Source: Actinomadura macra NBRC 14102
Lineage (GTDB): Bacteria > Actinomycetota > Actinomycetes > Streptosporangiales > Streptosporangiaceae
Reading direction: 5' to 3'
Length of the DNA: 64,000 bases
Assembly: GCF_001552215.1 (NCBI RefSeq)
Contig: NZ_BCQT01000016.1
Span: 62,001 to 126,000, forward strand
This document shows positions 9,420 through 17,212 of the stretch, in pieces. The notes under the pieces were generated by a model, which ran no database searches, was not told the DNA's origin, and saw only the letters and a program-made list of their open reading frames with translations. Positions within the stretch are counted from its first letter, which is position 1; every line of letters begins with the position of its first letter. Both the position numbers and the translations under genes were made by a program.

Positions 9420-9466
9420 CCGGCTCCGCACCCGTCCCGGGGACAGAGGGACGGACGCGGAGCCGG
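9420..9466. terminator. Long two-part hairpin between convergent operons
   Basis: CCGGCTCCGC at 9420-9429 pairs with 9457-9466. An inner CCGTCCC at 9432-9438 pairs with 9448-9454. A further small stem (CGGGGC 9481-9486 with 9493-9498) lies nearer the stop of the minus-strand DUF1116 gene, so both probably terminate that operon. Confidence 0.6.
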
Positions 9467-9522
9467 TGTGCTTTCCGGACCGGGGCGGCTGTGCCCCGCC
9501 CCAGCGGTGGTTACGGCGGTGG

Positions 9523-10926
9523 CTACAGTGGCGGCGCCGCTTCGGCCAGCGCCTCGATCGCCGCCGTGAAGCACACGGCCGGCGGATTGACCAGGCCGGC
9601 ACCGACCTGCCCGGTGCCCGGCACGCGCCCGGCGATGCCGGTGTTGATCTGCGGCAGGATCCCGGTGCGCACGACCTTGGTGACGTCGATGCCGGTGGGC
9701 GTGCCGCGGAAGTCGAGCACCGGCACCTGGTACGCCGGGTTCTCGGTCAGCGTGATCTCGTACATCCGCCGGGTCGCCGCCAGGGCGTCGTCCACCTGCC
9801 CGCCGACGAACCGCACGATCGCCGGGGCCGCCGCCATCGCGAACCCACCGATTCCCGCCGTCTCAGTGATCGCCGAGTCGCCGATGTCGGGATTGGCGTC
9901 CTTGGATCCGTACGCGCCCAGGTACAGCCCTTCGGGGACGGCGGCCGGGCCGGTGAACCAGCTGTCTCCGGTTCCCGACACCTGGATGCCGAAGTCGGTG
10001 CCGTTGCGGGCCATCGCCACCACCAGGGTGGATCCCGGCACGTCCCGGGCCGCGTCCATGGCCAGCTTGCAGGCGGGCATGTCCAGGTTGAGGAAGAAGT
10101 GCTCGTTGCCGCCGATGAAGCGCACCGCCTCGGCCACGTCGGACGACGGCGCGCCGCTGTCGACCATCGCCGGCGCCAGGTCCCGGAGCAGCGTCAGGGT
10201 GCCTGCGCGGTTGCGGTTGTGGCCCTCATCGCCCATCTGCAGCATCTGCGCGATGATCGCCCGGATGTCGAGCGGACCGTGCGCGCGCACCGCGGAGCGC
10301 AGCAGCGGCCCCAGCACCGCCGACATCCAGCCGAGCCGTTCCAGGACTTCCGGACCGTAGGCGCCGTAGCGCAGGACCTTGCCCAGGCCCTCGTTGAGGG
10401 AGCACCAGGCGCGGGTGCCGTGGGTGGTGTCCAGCAGTTCGAACATCCACATCGAAGGGCTGACCACGCCAGCCATCGGGCCGACCGCGCGGTGGTGATG
10501 GCAGGGATCGAGCTCGGCCCGCCCGGACTCCAGGTACGCCTGCGCCGCCTCCGGGGTGTCCGCCAGTCCCTCGAAGAGGACCGCGCCGATCAGCGCGCCA
10601 CGCAGTGGCCCCGACGCGCGCTCCCAGTCGACCGGCGGCCCCGCGTGCCGGAACTGCCCCGGCGCGAGGTCGAGTGCCGCGCTCGCCGGCCGGACGTCGA
10701 CGAGATGCGGCGTCGAGGCGAGCACCCGGGCCACGGCCCGCGCGTTGGCGTCCTCGCGGCGCGGGTCGGCCAGCACCCGGGCCACCGCCGCGCCGGTACC
10801 GGGCAGCGGAGGACGCCAGTCGACCGGCGTGACCGGTACGGCCTGCGCCGCCAGCGCGTCGGCGAACAGGGCGGCTCCCACGGTGACCACGGACGGGTCC
10901 CGCGCGAGGAGATCATGCTCGATCAT
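9523..10926 (-). CDS. DUF1116 protein, AllG (YlbE)-like carbamoyltransferase subunit
   Basis: 467 residues. The sequence matches the YlbE/DUF1116 family throughout, with GADPxxx-like blocks such as MGDEGHNRNRAGT, GGNEHFFLNLDMPACK and VMARNGTDFGIQVSG-type segments near the centre. In E. coli the AllF-AllG-AllH set makes oxamate carbamoyltransferase, which phosphorolyses oxalurate to oxamate plus carbamoyl phosphate. The ATG at 10926 overlaps the FdrA-like stop as ATGA, so the two are translationally coupled. A carbamate kinase is encoded in the same island. The substrate here may instead be ureidomalonate, a homologous acyl-urea. Cytosolic; no signal or membrane segment. Confidence 0.85.
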   Translation of the reverse strand: MIEHDLLARDPSVVTVGAALFADALAAQAVPVTPVDWRPPLPGTGAAVARVLADPRREDANARAVARVLASTPHLVDVRPASAALDLAPGQFRHAGPPVDWERASGPLRGALIGAVLFEGLADTPEAAQAYLESGRAELDPCHHHRAVGPMAGVVSPSMWMFELLDTTHGTRAWCSLNEGLGKVLRYGAYGPEVLERLGWMSAVLGPLLRSAVRAHGPLDIRAIIAQMLQMGDEGHNRNRAGTLTLLRDLAPAMVDSGAPSSDVAEAVRFIGGNEHFFLNLDMPACKLAMDAARDVPGSTLVVAMARNGTDFGIQVSGTGDSWFTGPAAVPEGLYLGAYGSKDANPDIGDSAITETAGIGGFAMAAAPAIVRFVGGQVDDALAATRRMYEITLTENPAYQVPVLDFRGTPTGIDVTKVVRTGILPQINTGIAGRVPGTGQVGAGLVNPPAVCFTAAIEALAEAAPPL

Positions 10927-12425
10927 GCGTTCGGCCCTTCTGCGCCGGATTCCCTTGTACCGGATTTCTTGATGAGCGCCACGGCCCGGCGAGCGGCCTC
11001 GGCGTTGGACAGGTACACCTCGGCCCCGGCGTCCGCCAGGACGCCGGCCTGCACCTGCAAGTCCTGCGCGTCCAGGTCGGTGCCGCACAGCGAGACGACG
11101 ACAGGGGGCGCGGCCGTTCCCGCGGCCCGCAGCGCCTCGGCCACCCCCGCCGCCGGATCGGCGTGGGAGCCCGCTCCGATGAGCACGTCCAGCAGGACCG
11201 CGCCGGTCGTGGGATCGGCCAGTTCCTCGCTCAGCCGCTCCAGGCGCAGACCGGGGTCGATCATCGGGTGCGCGCGTCCGGCGGTCAGCGCGTCATCCCC
11301 GAAGTCGATCATGAAGTGGCCGGTCGAGCGCAGGTCGGTAGGCAGCGCCCAGTCCGGCTCCAGCGGGATGTTCGAGGCGACCGGTCCGAGCGCGCCCGCG
11401 GCGATGACCATGGCCTCGTCGCACAGCGTCCCCCCACAGAACAGTCCTCGCAGCGCCCCGGCCCGGGAGACCGGCGGACGGGCTGGGCGCCACGAGGGCC
11501 AGCCCGGATGGGGGTGTCCGAGCGCGGCCAGGGCCTTGGTCGCCGCGGCGGTCAGGTCGTCCTGGCCACGGCCGAGAAAGGCCAGTTGCACCGGTGTGGT
11601 CAGCGTCGCGGCGAAGCGGGCGACCTCGGCGGCCACCCCGGGTGCCGGGGGCTTGGACACCACGACGATCAACTCGGTCCCCGGATCGGCGTCCAGCAGG
11701 GCCAGCGCCTGCCGGGTCGACCGCGCCCCGACCTCCTCGGACAGGTCCCGGCCGCCCACGCCGAGGCAGTGGCTGAGGCCCGAACCCGCCGCGTGCAGCA
11801 GGCACATGAGCTGCTGTGCGCCGGTACCGGAGGCCGCGACGACGCCGACCGGGCCCGGCCGCACGGTGTTGGCGAAACCCAGACCCACCCCGCCGACCAC
11901 CACCGTGCCGCAGTCCGGGCCCATCACCAGCCGCCCGCGTGCGCTGGCCACATCCTTGAGGCGCACCTCGTGCTCGATGGGCACGTTGTCGCTGAACACC
12001 AGCACGTCGAGCCCGGCCTCCAGCGCGTCCATGGCCTCGGCGAACGCGTGCGGGCCGGGGACCGAGACCAGGGCGATGTTGGCCCCGCCCGCGGTCGCCG
12101 CGGCCGTGCGCACCGTCCGCGGTGCGGCGTCGGTACCGCTGCGCGCCGGGGTGGGGGCCGGCGTGGTCAGCACCTCTTCCAAGACCTGGCGGGCACGGCC
12201 CAGCGCCTCCTCGTCGGTGGCCCGGATCGCGATCAGCAGGTCGTTGGAGCCCGCGCCGTCCGGTGCCTCAAATCCCATTCCGGACAGCAGGGCCAGGTTC
12301 AGCTCGGTCGCCATGGCCACCAGTGCCTGGTCGACCCCGTCCACGGCGGTGACCGAGCGGCTCACCTCCATCAGGCTCACCGAATCGCGGTAGGTTCCGC
12401 GGCGCACTTCCAAAGCGCTGCTCAC
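10923..12425 (-). CDS. fdrA: FdrA-family protein, AllF-like carbamoyltransferase subunit
   Basis: 500 residues resembling a succinyl-CoA-synthetase-like fold. MGPDCGTVVVGGVGLGFAN and the ASGTGAQQLMCLLHAAGSG block (about 195-240) are typical of FdrA. The GTG at 12425 sits behind AGGAGAGGAGAATTC, 13 bp after the DUF2877 gene stop. The extended open frame upstream lies inside that gene and is not coding. In E. coli fdrA is allF of the oxamate carbamoyltransferase. Together with the DUF1116 and DUF2877 neighbours and carbamate kinase, it most likely forms a phosphorolytic transcarbamylase producing carbamoyl phosphate. Confidence 0.88.
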   Translation of the reverse strand: MSSALEVRRGTYRDSVSLMEVSRSVTAVDGVDQALVAMATELNLALLSGMGFEAPDGAGSNDLLIAIRATDEEALGRARQVLEEVLTTPAPTPARSGTDAAPRTVRTAAATAGGANIALVSVPGPHAFAEAMDALEAGLDVLVFSDNVPIEHEVRLKDVASARGRLVMGPDCGTVVVGGVGLGFANTVRPGPVGVVAASGTGAQQLMCLLHAAGSGLSHCLGVGGRDLSEEVGARSTRQALALLDADPGTELIVVVSKPPAPGVAAEVARFAATLTTPVQLAFLGRGQDDLTAAATKALAALGHPHPGWPSWRPARPPVSRAGALRGLFCGGTLCDEAMVIAAGALGPVASNIPLEPDWALPTDLRSTGHFMIDFGDDALTAGRAHPMIDPGLRLERLSEELADPTTGAVLLDVLIGAGSHADPAAGVAEALRAAGTAAPPVVVSLCGTDLDAQDLQVQAGVLADAGAEVYLSNAEAARRAVALIKKSGTRESGAEGPNA

Positions 12426-12438
12426 GAATTCTCCTCTC

Positions 12439-13410
12439 CTAGGGGATGTGGGGGTATCGGGGCGGCAGGGGCGCGTCCGAAGCGGTCCGGGCCGGGCACC
12501 GGACGAGCCGCCACGGAGGATCAGGGCACGGCGCCGGGGGCGGCGCGGCAGCCCCCAGGACCGCCCGGGTCGCCGCCACCACCCCGAGCGCGAGGTCCGC
12601 GCCCGACGTGTGGCCGACCGGCAGCAGTTCTCCCAGACGGGACGCCACGGACGCGTGGCCACCGACCGCGTCGACCAGGCCGATCACCTGAGGGCAGCCG
12701 TCGCCCCGGGCGGCGTGGTCGAGCAGCGCCGCCGAGAGCGCGGTCGTCCGGCCGGGCGCGAGGCGCCCGACGCGTGCGCCGAGCGCGCTCGCGAAGCCCG
12801 CCCGCGGGTGCGGGGGTGGCGTCAGGTGGCGATGAGCCAACAGGAAGCCCGCCAGAACGTCGTCGCCGCTCGGGGTCAGCCCCGGGCCGAGACCCACCAG
12901 GCGGGACGCCGCGTGCGCCGTCTCGTCGAGATCGCCGCGCGTCGCACTCCGGACCAGGCCGTCCAGATCCGCGTGTGCCGCTGGCGGCAGCCCGGTGGGC
13001 ACCATGGCGGCCTCAAGGACGTCGAGCCCGGCCCGCAAGGCGACCGTGCCGTGTGCCGGAAGCGGGCGTCGCGGCGTCCACCAGCGGGCCACCGTCACCG
13101 TGAGCGGCCCCATGCGCAGCCTGCCGGCGCCCAGCCAAGCCGGACCCGCGTTCGTCACCGCCGAGAACGGCGCGGCGGCACGCGGTGTCGCCAGGACCAC
13201 GGAGTTGGGCAGCCGGACGGCGTCCGTGCTACACACCGCGACCACCGTGCCGGCTTCGTGTACCAGGTAGACCACGGCTGGGAAGACCCCGAGCACCCGG
13301 GCGGGACGGAGCGGCCCCCTCAGCACCGCGTCCAGTCTCCGGGAGGCGGCTCCGGGCATCGCCCGCCGCGCTGATGGCTCCGGGGAGCGGAGGTACTTGG
13401 CCGGGATCAC
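12439..13410 (-). CDS. DUF2877 protein, AllH (YlbF)-like carbamoyltransferase subunit
   Basis: 323 residues. The diagnostic stretch GLGPGLTPSGDDVLAGFLLA is at about 195-215, as in YlbF/DUF2877 proteins. I chose the GTG at 13410 because AGGAGG lies six bases upstream; the longer open frame has no ribosome-binding site and crosses the promoter region. First gene of the minus-strand AllH-AllF-AllG operon, divergent from pucR. Proposed third subunit of the acyl-urea phosphorolytic transcarbamylase. Confidence 0.85.
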   Translation of the reverse strand: MIPAKYLRSPEPSARRAMPGAASRRLDAVLRGPLRPARVLGVFPAVVYLVHEAGTVVAVCSTDAVRLPNSVVLATPRAAAPFSAVTNAGPAWLGAGRLRMGPLTVTVARWWTPRRPLPAHGTVALRAGLDVLEAAMVPTGLPPAAHADLDGLVRSATRGDLDETAHAASRLVGLGPGLTPSGDDVLAGFLLAHRHLTPPPHPRAGFASALGARVGRLAPGRTTALSAALLDHAARGDGCPQVIGLVDAVGGHASVASRLGELLPVGHTSGADLALGVVAATRAVLGAAAPPPAPCPDPPWRLVRCPARTASDAPLPPRYPHIP

Positions 13411-13467
13411 TCGGTTCCTCCTGAGGTTGGAATGAGCACGTGGTGCTACTGATGCGCATGTTCGACT

Positions 13468-13497
13468 ACTGGATGGTCTGATAGCTGACGATCCAGT
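13468..13497. promoter_or_regulatory. Candidate PucR operator (30-bp inverted repeat)
   Basis: Arms ACTGGATGGTC (13468-13478) and GACGATCCAGT (13487-13497) are complementary at 10 of 11 positions around an 8-bp spacer. The repeat lies in the 173-bp divergent gap between the DUF2877 gene (start 13410) and pucR (start 13584), where a regulator of both would bind. Confidence 0.5.
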
Positions 13498-13583
13498 CGC
13501 AGACAACTCGGGAATCCGTATTTTCGACGGTGAGAGGAGTGGAGCGCCTGGTGCGAACGTAGTCGAGGCGTTACGGTGCACCC

Positions 13584-15329
13584 ATGGGCAGATTTGCCAA
13601 CCAAAAGCCGGATACTTTGCGCATTGTGCCAACAGGCCAGGATGGCAGCGTCTCGGACCCGGCACCCGGAGCCGCCGGTGTTCGGCCGTCCCATACCGGC
13701 ACGCTGGGGCGCGGGGTGCCCGTCAGCGAGGTGCTCAGCGTGTCCAGCCTGGCGGGCGCGCAGCTGGTCGCCGGGGCGAGCGGCCTACACCGCACCGTCC
13801 AGCGGCTGAACGTCATGGAGGTGCCCGACATCCTCCCCTGGACGAAGCCCAACGAGTTGCTGCTCACCACCGGATATCCGCTCCGGGAGATCCCGGAGTC
13901 GCTCGGCGACCTCGTCGCCCAGTTGCACGCACGCCGGTTGGCCGCCGTGGGGGTCAAGCTCGGCCGGTACCTGGACCGGCTTCCGCCCGAGATGCTGGAG
14001 GCCGCCGACCGGGTCGGGCTCCCGGTGATCCGGCTGCCCGACGACGTCGCGTTCGACGACATCATCAACCAGGTGCTCACCGACATCCTCAACCGGCAGG
14101 CCGCCGTCCTCGCCCGCTCGGAGGAGGCGCACCGCGCGCTGGTGGAGGTCGTCCTGGCGGGGGGCGGCCTCGACGCAATCACCGACCAGCTTGGCCAGGT
14201 GCTGGACGGCACCGCGCTCGTCACCACGCCGGGCGGCCAGGTGCTGGCCCAGTCGCCGCCCCCGGAGGCGGACTGGCCACCGGGCGGCCCCGAGCTGTGG
14301 GACTCCGACGGCCGCCTGCGCGTCGAACGCCTCAAGCACGGCACCGGCGTGCCGGCGGAGCGCGGCGCGCCCGTCGCCATGGTGCCGATCATCGCCGGGG
14401 CCCTCGACCACGGCTGGATCGTGCTCGTCGCCGGTGGCCGCCTGCTGGAGGAGAGCGATGTGCACGTGCTGGAGCGTGCCGCCACGACGGCCGCGCTGGT
14501 CATCACCAAGGAACTCGCGGTCAGCGCCGTGGAGAGCAAGTACCGGGGCGACTTCCTGCACGACCTCCTGGCCGGACACGCCGGCGATCCCGATCACGCG
14601 GTACGGCACTGTGCCTCGCTCGGCTGGGACATCGACCGGCCGCTGGTCGTCCTCGTCGCCCAACTGGATCCCGGTGATGCGCCCGAACCCCACTCCCCCG
14701 ACCTGCGCTCGGCGACCGAACGATTCGCGACCGCCTGGCGCAGGGTGGTGGGCGAACACGACCCGAAGGCCGCCGTCGTCGGTTACAGCCAGGAACTGGT
14801 CGTCGTGATGGGCGTGCCCACACGGGGGTCACCCCGGGAGACGGTCCGCAAGATGGTCGCCCAGTTGTCCGGCGACGGCGGGGTCAGGCGCCCGTTCGCC
14901 ACCGGGATCAGCCGGGTCGTCACCGAGCCGGTACTCCTGCCCCAGGCGTATGCGCAGGCCCGGCGCGCGGCCACCGTGGGCCACCGGATGCACGGTCCGG
15001 GATCGGTCGAAGACTTCGACGGTCTCGGGGTGTACCGGCTGCTCAGCCTCGTCCCCGACTCCGCCGAACTGACGGGCTTCATGCGGGAGACCCTGCGCGA
15101 CCTGGCATTCGGTGACGACGTCGAGACCGTCGACCTGCGTACCACGCTGCAGGTGCTCCTCGACACCAACAACGTCGCCGAGACCGCGCGGATTCTGCAC
15201 TTCCACTACAACACCCTGCGGTATCGCGTCGGCAAACTCGAACGACTCCTGGGCCCCTTCACCACGGATCCGCACCTACGCCTGAACCTGATGCTCGCAC
15301 TCCAAGTCCAGCGCATGCAGGGCCTGTGA
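13584..15329 (+). CDS. PucR-family transcriptional regulator
   Basis: 581 residues. The N-terminal PucR domain begins at VSEVLSVSSLAGAQLVAG (about 46-63) and runs to about 165. A degenerate GGDEF-like (CdaR) region occupies the middle. A C-terminal helix-turn-helix has TLQVLLDTNNVAETARIL and HFHYNTLRYRVGKLERLLG (about 530-570). The family regulates purine and allantoin catabolism and often responds to a ring metabolite. It is divergent from the AllHFG-like operon with an inverted repeat between. No Shine-Dalgarno precedes the ATG; TACGGT sits just upstream, so a leaderless transcript is possible. Confidence 0.9.
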   Translation: MGRFANQKPDTLRIVPTGQDGSVSDPAPGAAGVRPSHTGTLGRGVPVSEVLSVSSLAGAQLVAGASGLHRTVQRLNVMEVPDILPWTKPNELLLTTGYPLREIPESLGDLVAQLHARRLAAVGVKLGRYLDRLPPEMLEAADRVGLPVIRLPDDVAFDDIINQVLTDILNRQAAVLARSEEAHRALVEVVLAGGGLDAITDQLGQVLDGTALVTTPGGQVLAQSPPPEADWPPGGPELWDSDGRLRVERLKHGTGVPAERGAPVAMVPIIAGALDHGWIVLVAGGRLLEESDVHVLERAATTAALVITKELAVSAVESKYRGDFLHDLLAGHAGDPDHAVRHCASLGWDIDRPLVVLVAQLDPGDAPEPHSPDLRSATERFATAWRRVVGEHDPKAAVVGYSQELVVVMGVPTRGSPRETVRKMVAQLSGDGGVRRPFATGISRVVTEPVLLPQAYAQARRAATVGHRMHGPGSVEDFDGLGVYRLLSLVPDSAELTGFMRETLRDLAFGDDVETVDLRTTLQVLLDTNNVAETARILHFHYNTLRYRVGKLERLLGPFTTDPHLRLNLMLALQVQRMQGL

Positions 15330-15394
15330 CCCCAGCGCCTCCCCATACCTGGCCTGCGTGCCATCACATCATGTTCAACTGATATCATCCGGGC

Positions 15395-15706
15395 ATGATG
15401 ACTACCGCGCAGGCGTCCATGCTGCATGTACTGGCCGATCCGCTCCGATTGCAGATCATCACGCTGCTGGCGCGGGAGACGCTGTGCACCACGCATCTGG
15501 TCGAGGAGACGGGAGCGCGGCAGACGAACGTCTCCAACCACATGCGGGTGTTGCGTGAGGCGGGCGTGGTGGAGACCGAGCCGTGCGGCCGCTACACCTA
15601 CTACCGGCTACGCCCCGAAGTCATCGAAGAGCTGGCCGGAGCGCTCGGCGACCTGGCCGGCACCGCCCGCGTGACCGCCGAGACCGGACGCAAGAGGGCC
15701 TGCTGA
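15395..15706 (+). CDS. arsR: ArsR-family metalloregulatory repressor
   Basis: 103-residue winged-helix repressor, first gene of arsR-acr3-arsC. DNA-binding block is QTNVSNHMRVLREAGVVE (about 49-66). Cysteines are in ETLCTTH and EPCGRY, plus the C-terminal KRAC; the usual ELCVC arsenic motif is modified to TLCTTH, so the sensing thiols may be arranged differently. It has no ribosome-binding site. TATCAT lies 7-13 bases before the ATG, suggesting a leaderless transcript, with the AT-rich operator region at 15361-15394. The stop overlaps the acr3 start by one base. Confidence 0.9.
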   Translation: MMTTAQASMLHVLADPLRLQIITLLARETLCTTHLVEETGARQTNVSNHMRVLREAGVVETEPCGRYTYYRLRPEVIEELAGALGDLAGTARVTAETGRKRAC

Positions 15707-16800
15707 TGGCCTTGACCGAAAGCCGCGAGACGCCGGCGGCCGGCGTCGTGGCCGGGCTCTCCACACTGGACCGGTTCCTGGCCGTGTGGATCCTGCTGGC
15801 CATGGGCGCCGGGCTCGGCCTCGGACGGCTCGTCCCCGGGCTGGACGATGCGCTCGCCAAGGTCGAGATCGGCGGGATCTCGCTGCCGATCGCGCTGGGG
15901 CTGCTGGTGATGATGTACCCGGTGCTGGCCAAGGTCCGCTACGACCGGCTGGACTCGGTCACCGGGGATCGACGCCTGCTGCTCTCCTCGCTGGTGATCA
16001 ACTGGCTGGTGGGCCCGGCGGTGATGTTCGCGCTGGCCTGGATCTTCCTGTCCGACCTGCCGGAGTACCGCACCGGGCTGATCATCGTGGGGCTGGCCCG
16101 CTGCATCGCGATGGTCATCATCTGGAACGACCTGGCCCGCGGCGACCGGGAGGCCGCCGCCGTCCTGGTCGCGCTCAACTCGGTGTTCCAGGTACTGGCC
16201 TTCGGCGTTCTGGGCTGGTTCTACCTGGACCTGCTGCCCGGCTGGCTCGGCCTGGGCGACGGCGAGGACCTCGACATCCCGATGTGGAGGATCGCCATGA
16301 ACGTCGTGATCTTCCTCGGCGTCCCGCTGGTCGCCGGATATCTCACCCGCAGAGTGGGCGAGAAGCGGCTGGGACGCGAGCGTTACGAGAACGCCTTCCT
16401 GCCGCGGCTCGGACCGTGGGCCCTGTACGGGCTGCTGTTCACGATCGTCATCCTGTTCGCCCTGCAAGGCGACACCATCACCTCCCAGCCGTGGGACGTG
16501 GCCCGCATCGCCCTGCCCCTGCTGGTCTACTTCGCGCTCATGTGGTTCGGGACGTTCGCGCTCGGCAAAGGCATCGGCCTGCCCTATGACCGGACGACCA
16601 CGCTGGCCTTCACCGCGGCGGGCAACAACTTCGAGCTTGCCATCGCCGTGGCCATCGGCACCTTCGGCGTCACCTCCGGCCAGGCACTGTCGGGCGTCGT
16701 CGGGCCGCTGATCGAGGTCCCCGTCCTGGTCGCGCTGGTCTACCTCGCGCTCGCCTGGCGCCGCGGATTCACCCCGGTGACCGAAAGGAGCACCTCGTGA
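15706..16800 (+). CDS. acr3: ACR3-type arsenite efflux permease
   Basis: 364-residue membrane protein with about ten hydrophobic segments. Family features include GLARCIAMVIIWNDLA (with the conserved membrane Cys) and TTTLAFTAAGNNFELAIAVA. It exports arsenite using the proton gradient. The ATG at 15706 overlaps the arsR stop (TGATG) and its own stop overlaps the arsC GTG, giving a tightly coupled operon. An open frame extending upstream lies within arsR and is not coding. Confidence 0.95.
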   Translation: MALTESRETPAAGVVAGLSTLDRFLAVWILLAMGAGLGLGRLVPGLDDALAKVEIGGISLPIALGLLVMMYPVLAKVRYDRLDSVTGDRRLLLSSLVINWLVGPAVMFALAWIFLSDLPEYRTGLIIVGLARCIAMVIIWNDLARGDREAAAVLVALNSVFQVLAFGVLGWFYLDLLPGWLGLGDGEDLDIPMWRIAMNVVIFLGVPLVAGYLTRRVGEKRLGRERYENAFLPRLGPWALYGLLFTIVILFALQGDTITSQPWDVARIALPLLVYFALMWFGTFALGKGIGLPYDRTTTLAFTAAGNNFELAIAVAIGTFGVTSGQALSGVVGPLIEVPVLVALVYLALAWRRGFTPVTERSTS

Positions 16801-17198
16801 CCGACCGACCCAGCGTCCTGTTCGTCTGCGTCCACAACGCCGGACGCTCCCAGATGGCGGCCGCGTTCCTCACCCACCTGGCCGGCGACCGGATCGAGGT
16901 GCGCTCGGCGGGCTCCGCCCCCGCCGACAGCATCAATCCCGCCGTCGTCGAGGCCATGAACGAGGTCGGCATCGACATCTCCGCGGAAACGCCCAAGGTC
17001 CTGACCGCCGATGCCGTCCAGTCCTCCGACGTCTGCATCACCATGGGCTGCGGCGACGTCTGCCCCGTCTTCCCCGGCAAGCGCTACCTCGACTGGACCC
17101 TTGACGACCCCGCGGGCCGAGGCCTCCAGGCCGTCCGCCCCATCCGCGACGAGATCCGCGAACGCGTCGAAGGGCTGATCAAAGACCTGCTCGAATAG
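16797..17198 (+). CDS. arsC: Arsenate reductase, low-molecular-weight phosphatase type
   Basis: 133 residues. Reduces arsenate to arsenite for export by Acr3. The CVHNAGRS loop (11-18) is the Cys-x5-Arg phosphatase-type nucleophile loop. A second cysteine pair in MGCGDVC (82-88) provides the relay disulfide. The GTG start overlaps the acr3 stop as GTGA. It ends 14 bp before the convergent SpoIIE phosphatase gene. Confidence 0.95.
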   Translation: MTDRPSVLFVCVHNAGRSQMAAAFLTHLAGDRIEVRSAGSAPADSINPAVVEAMNEVGIDISAETPKVLTADAVQSSDVCITMGCGDVCPVFPGKRYLDWTLDDPAGRGLQAVRPIRDEIRERVEGLIKDLLE

Positions 17199-17212
17199 CG
17201 GGTGCCCCCGTT

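Noticed and set aside
8386-12393. 1335-codon plus-strand open frame
   Set aside because: It is antisense or out of frame to the amidohydrolase and the DUF1116 and FdrA genes and consists of low-complexity Arg/Gly/Ala translation. High GC keeps the frame open.
1-13410. Cyanuric acid / s-triazine catabolism (AtzC-AtzD type) as the meaning of the first island
   Set aside because: An AtzC-like amidohydrolase and AtzD-like hydrolase would fit, but no biuret or allophanate hydrolase is encoded, and the CoA and carbamoyl genes make more sense for a malonate-yielding ring. Kept only as an alternative.
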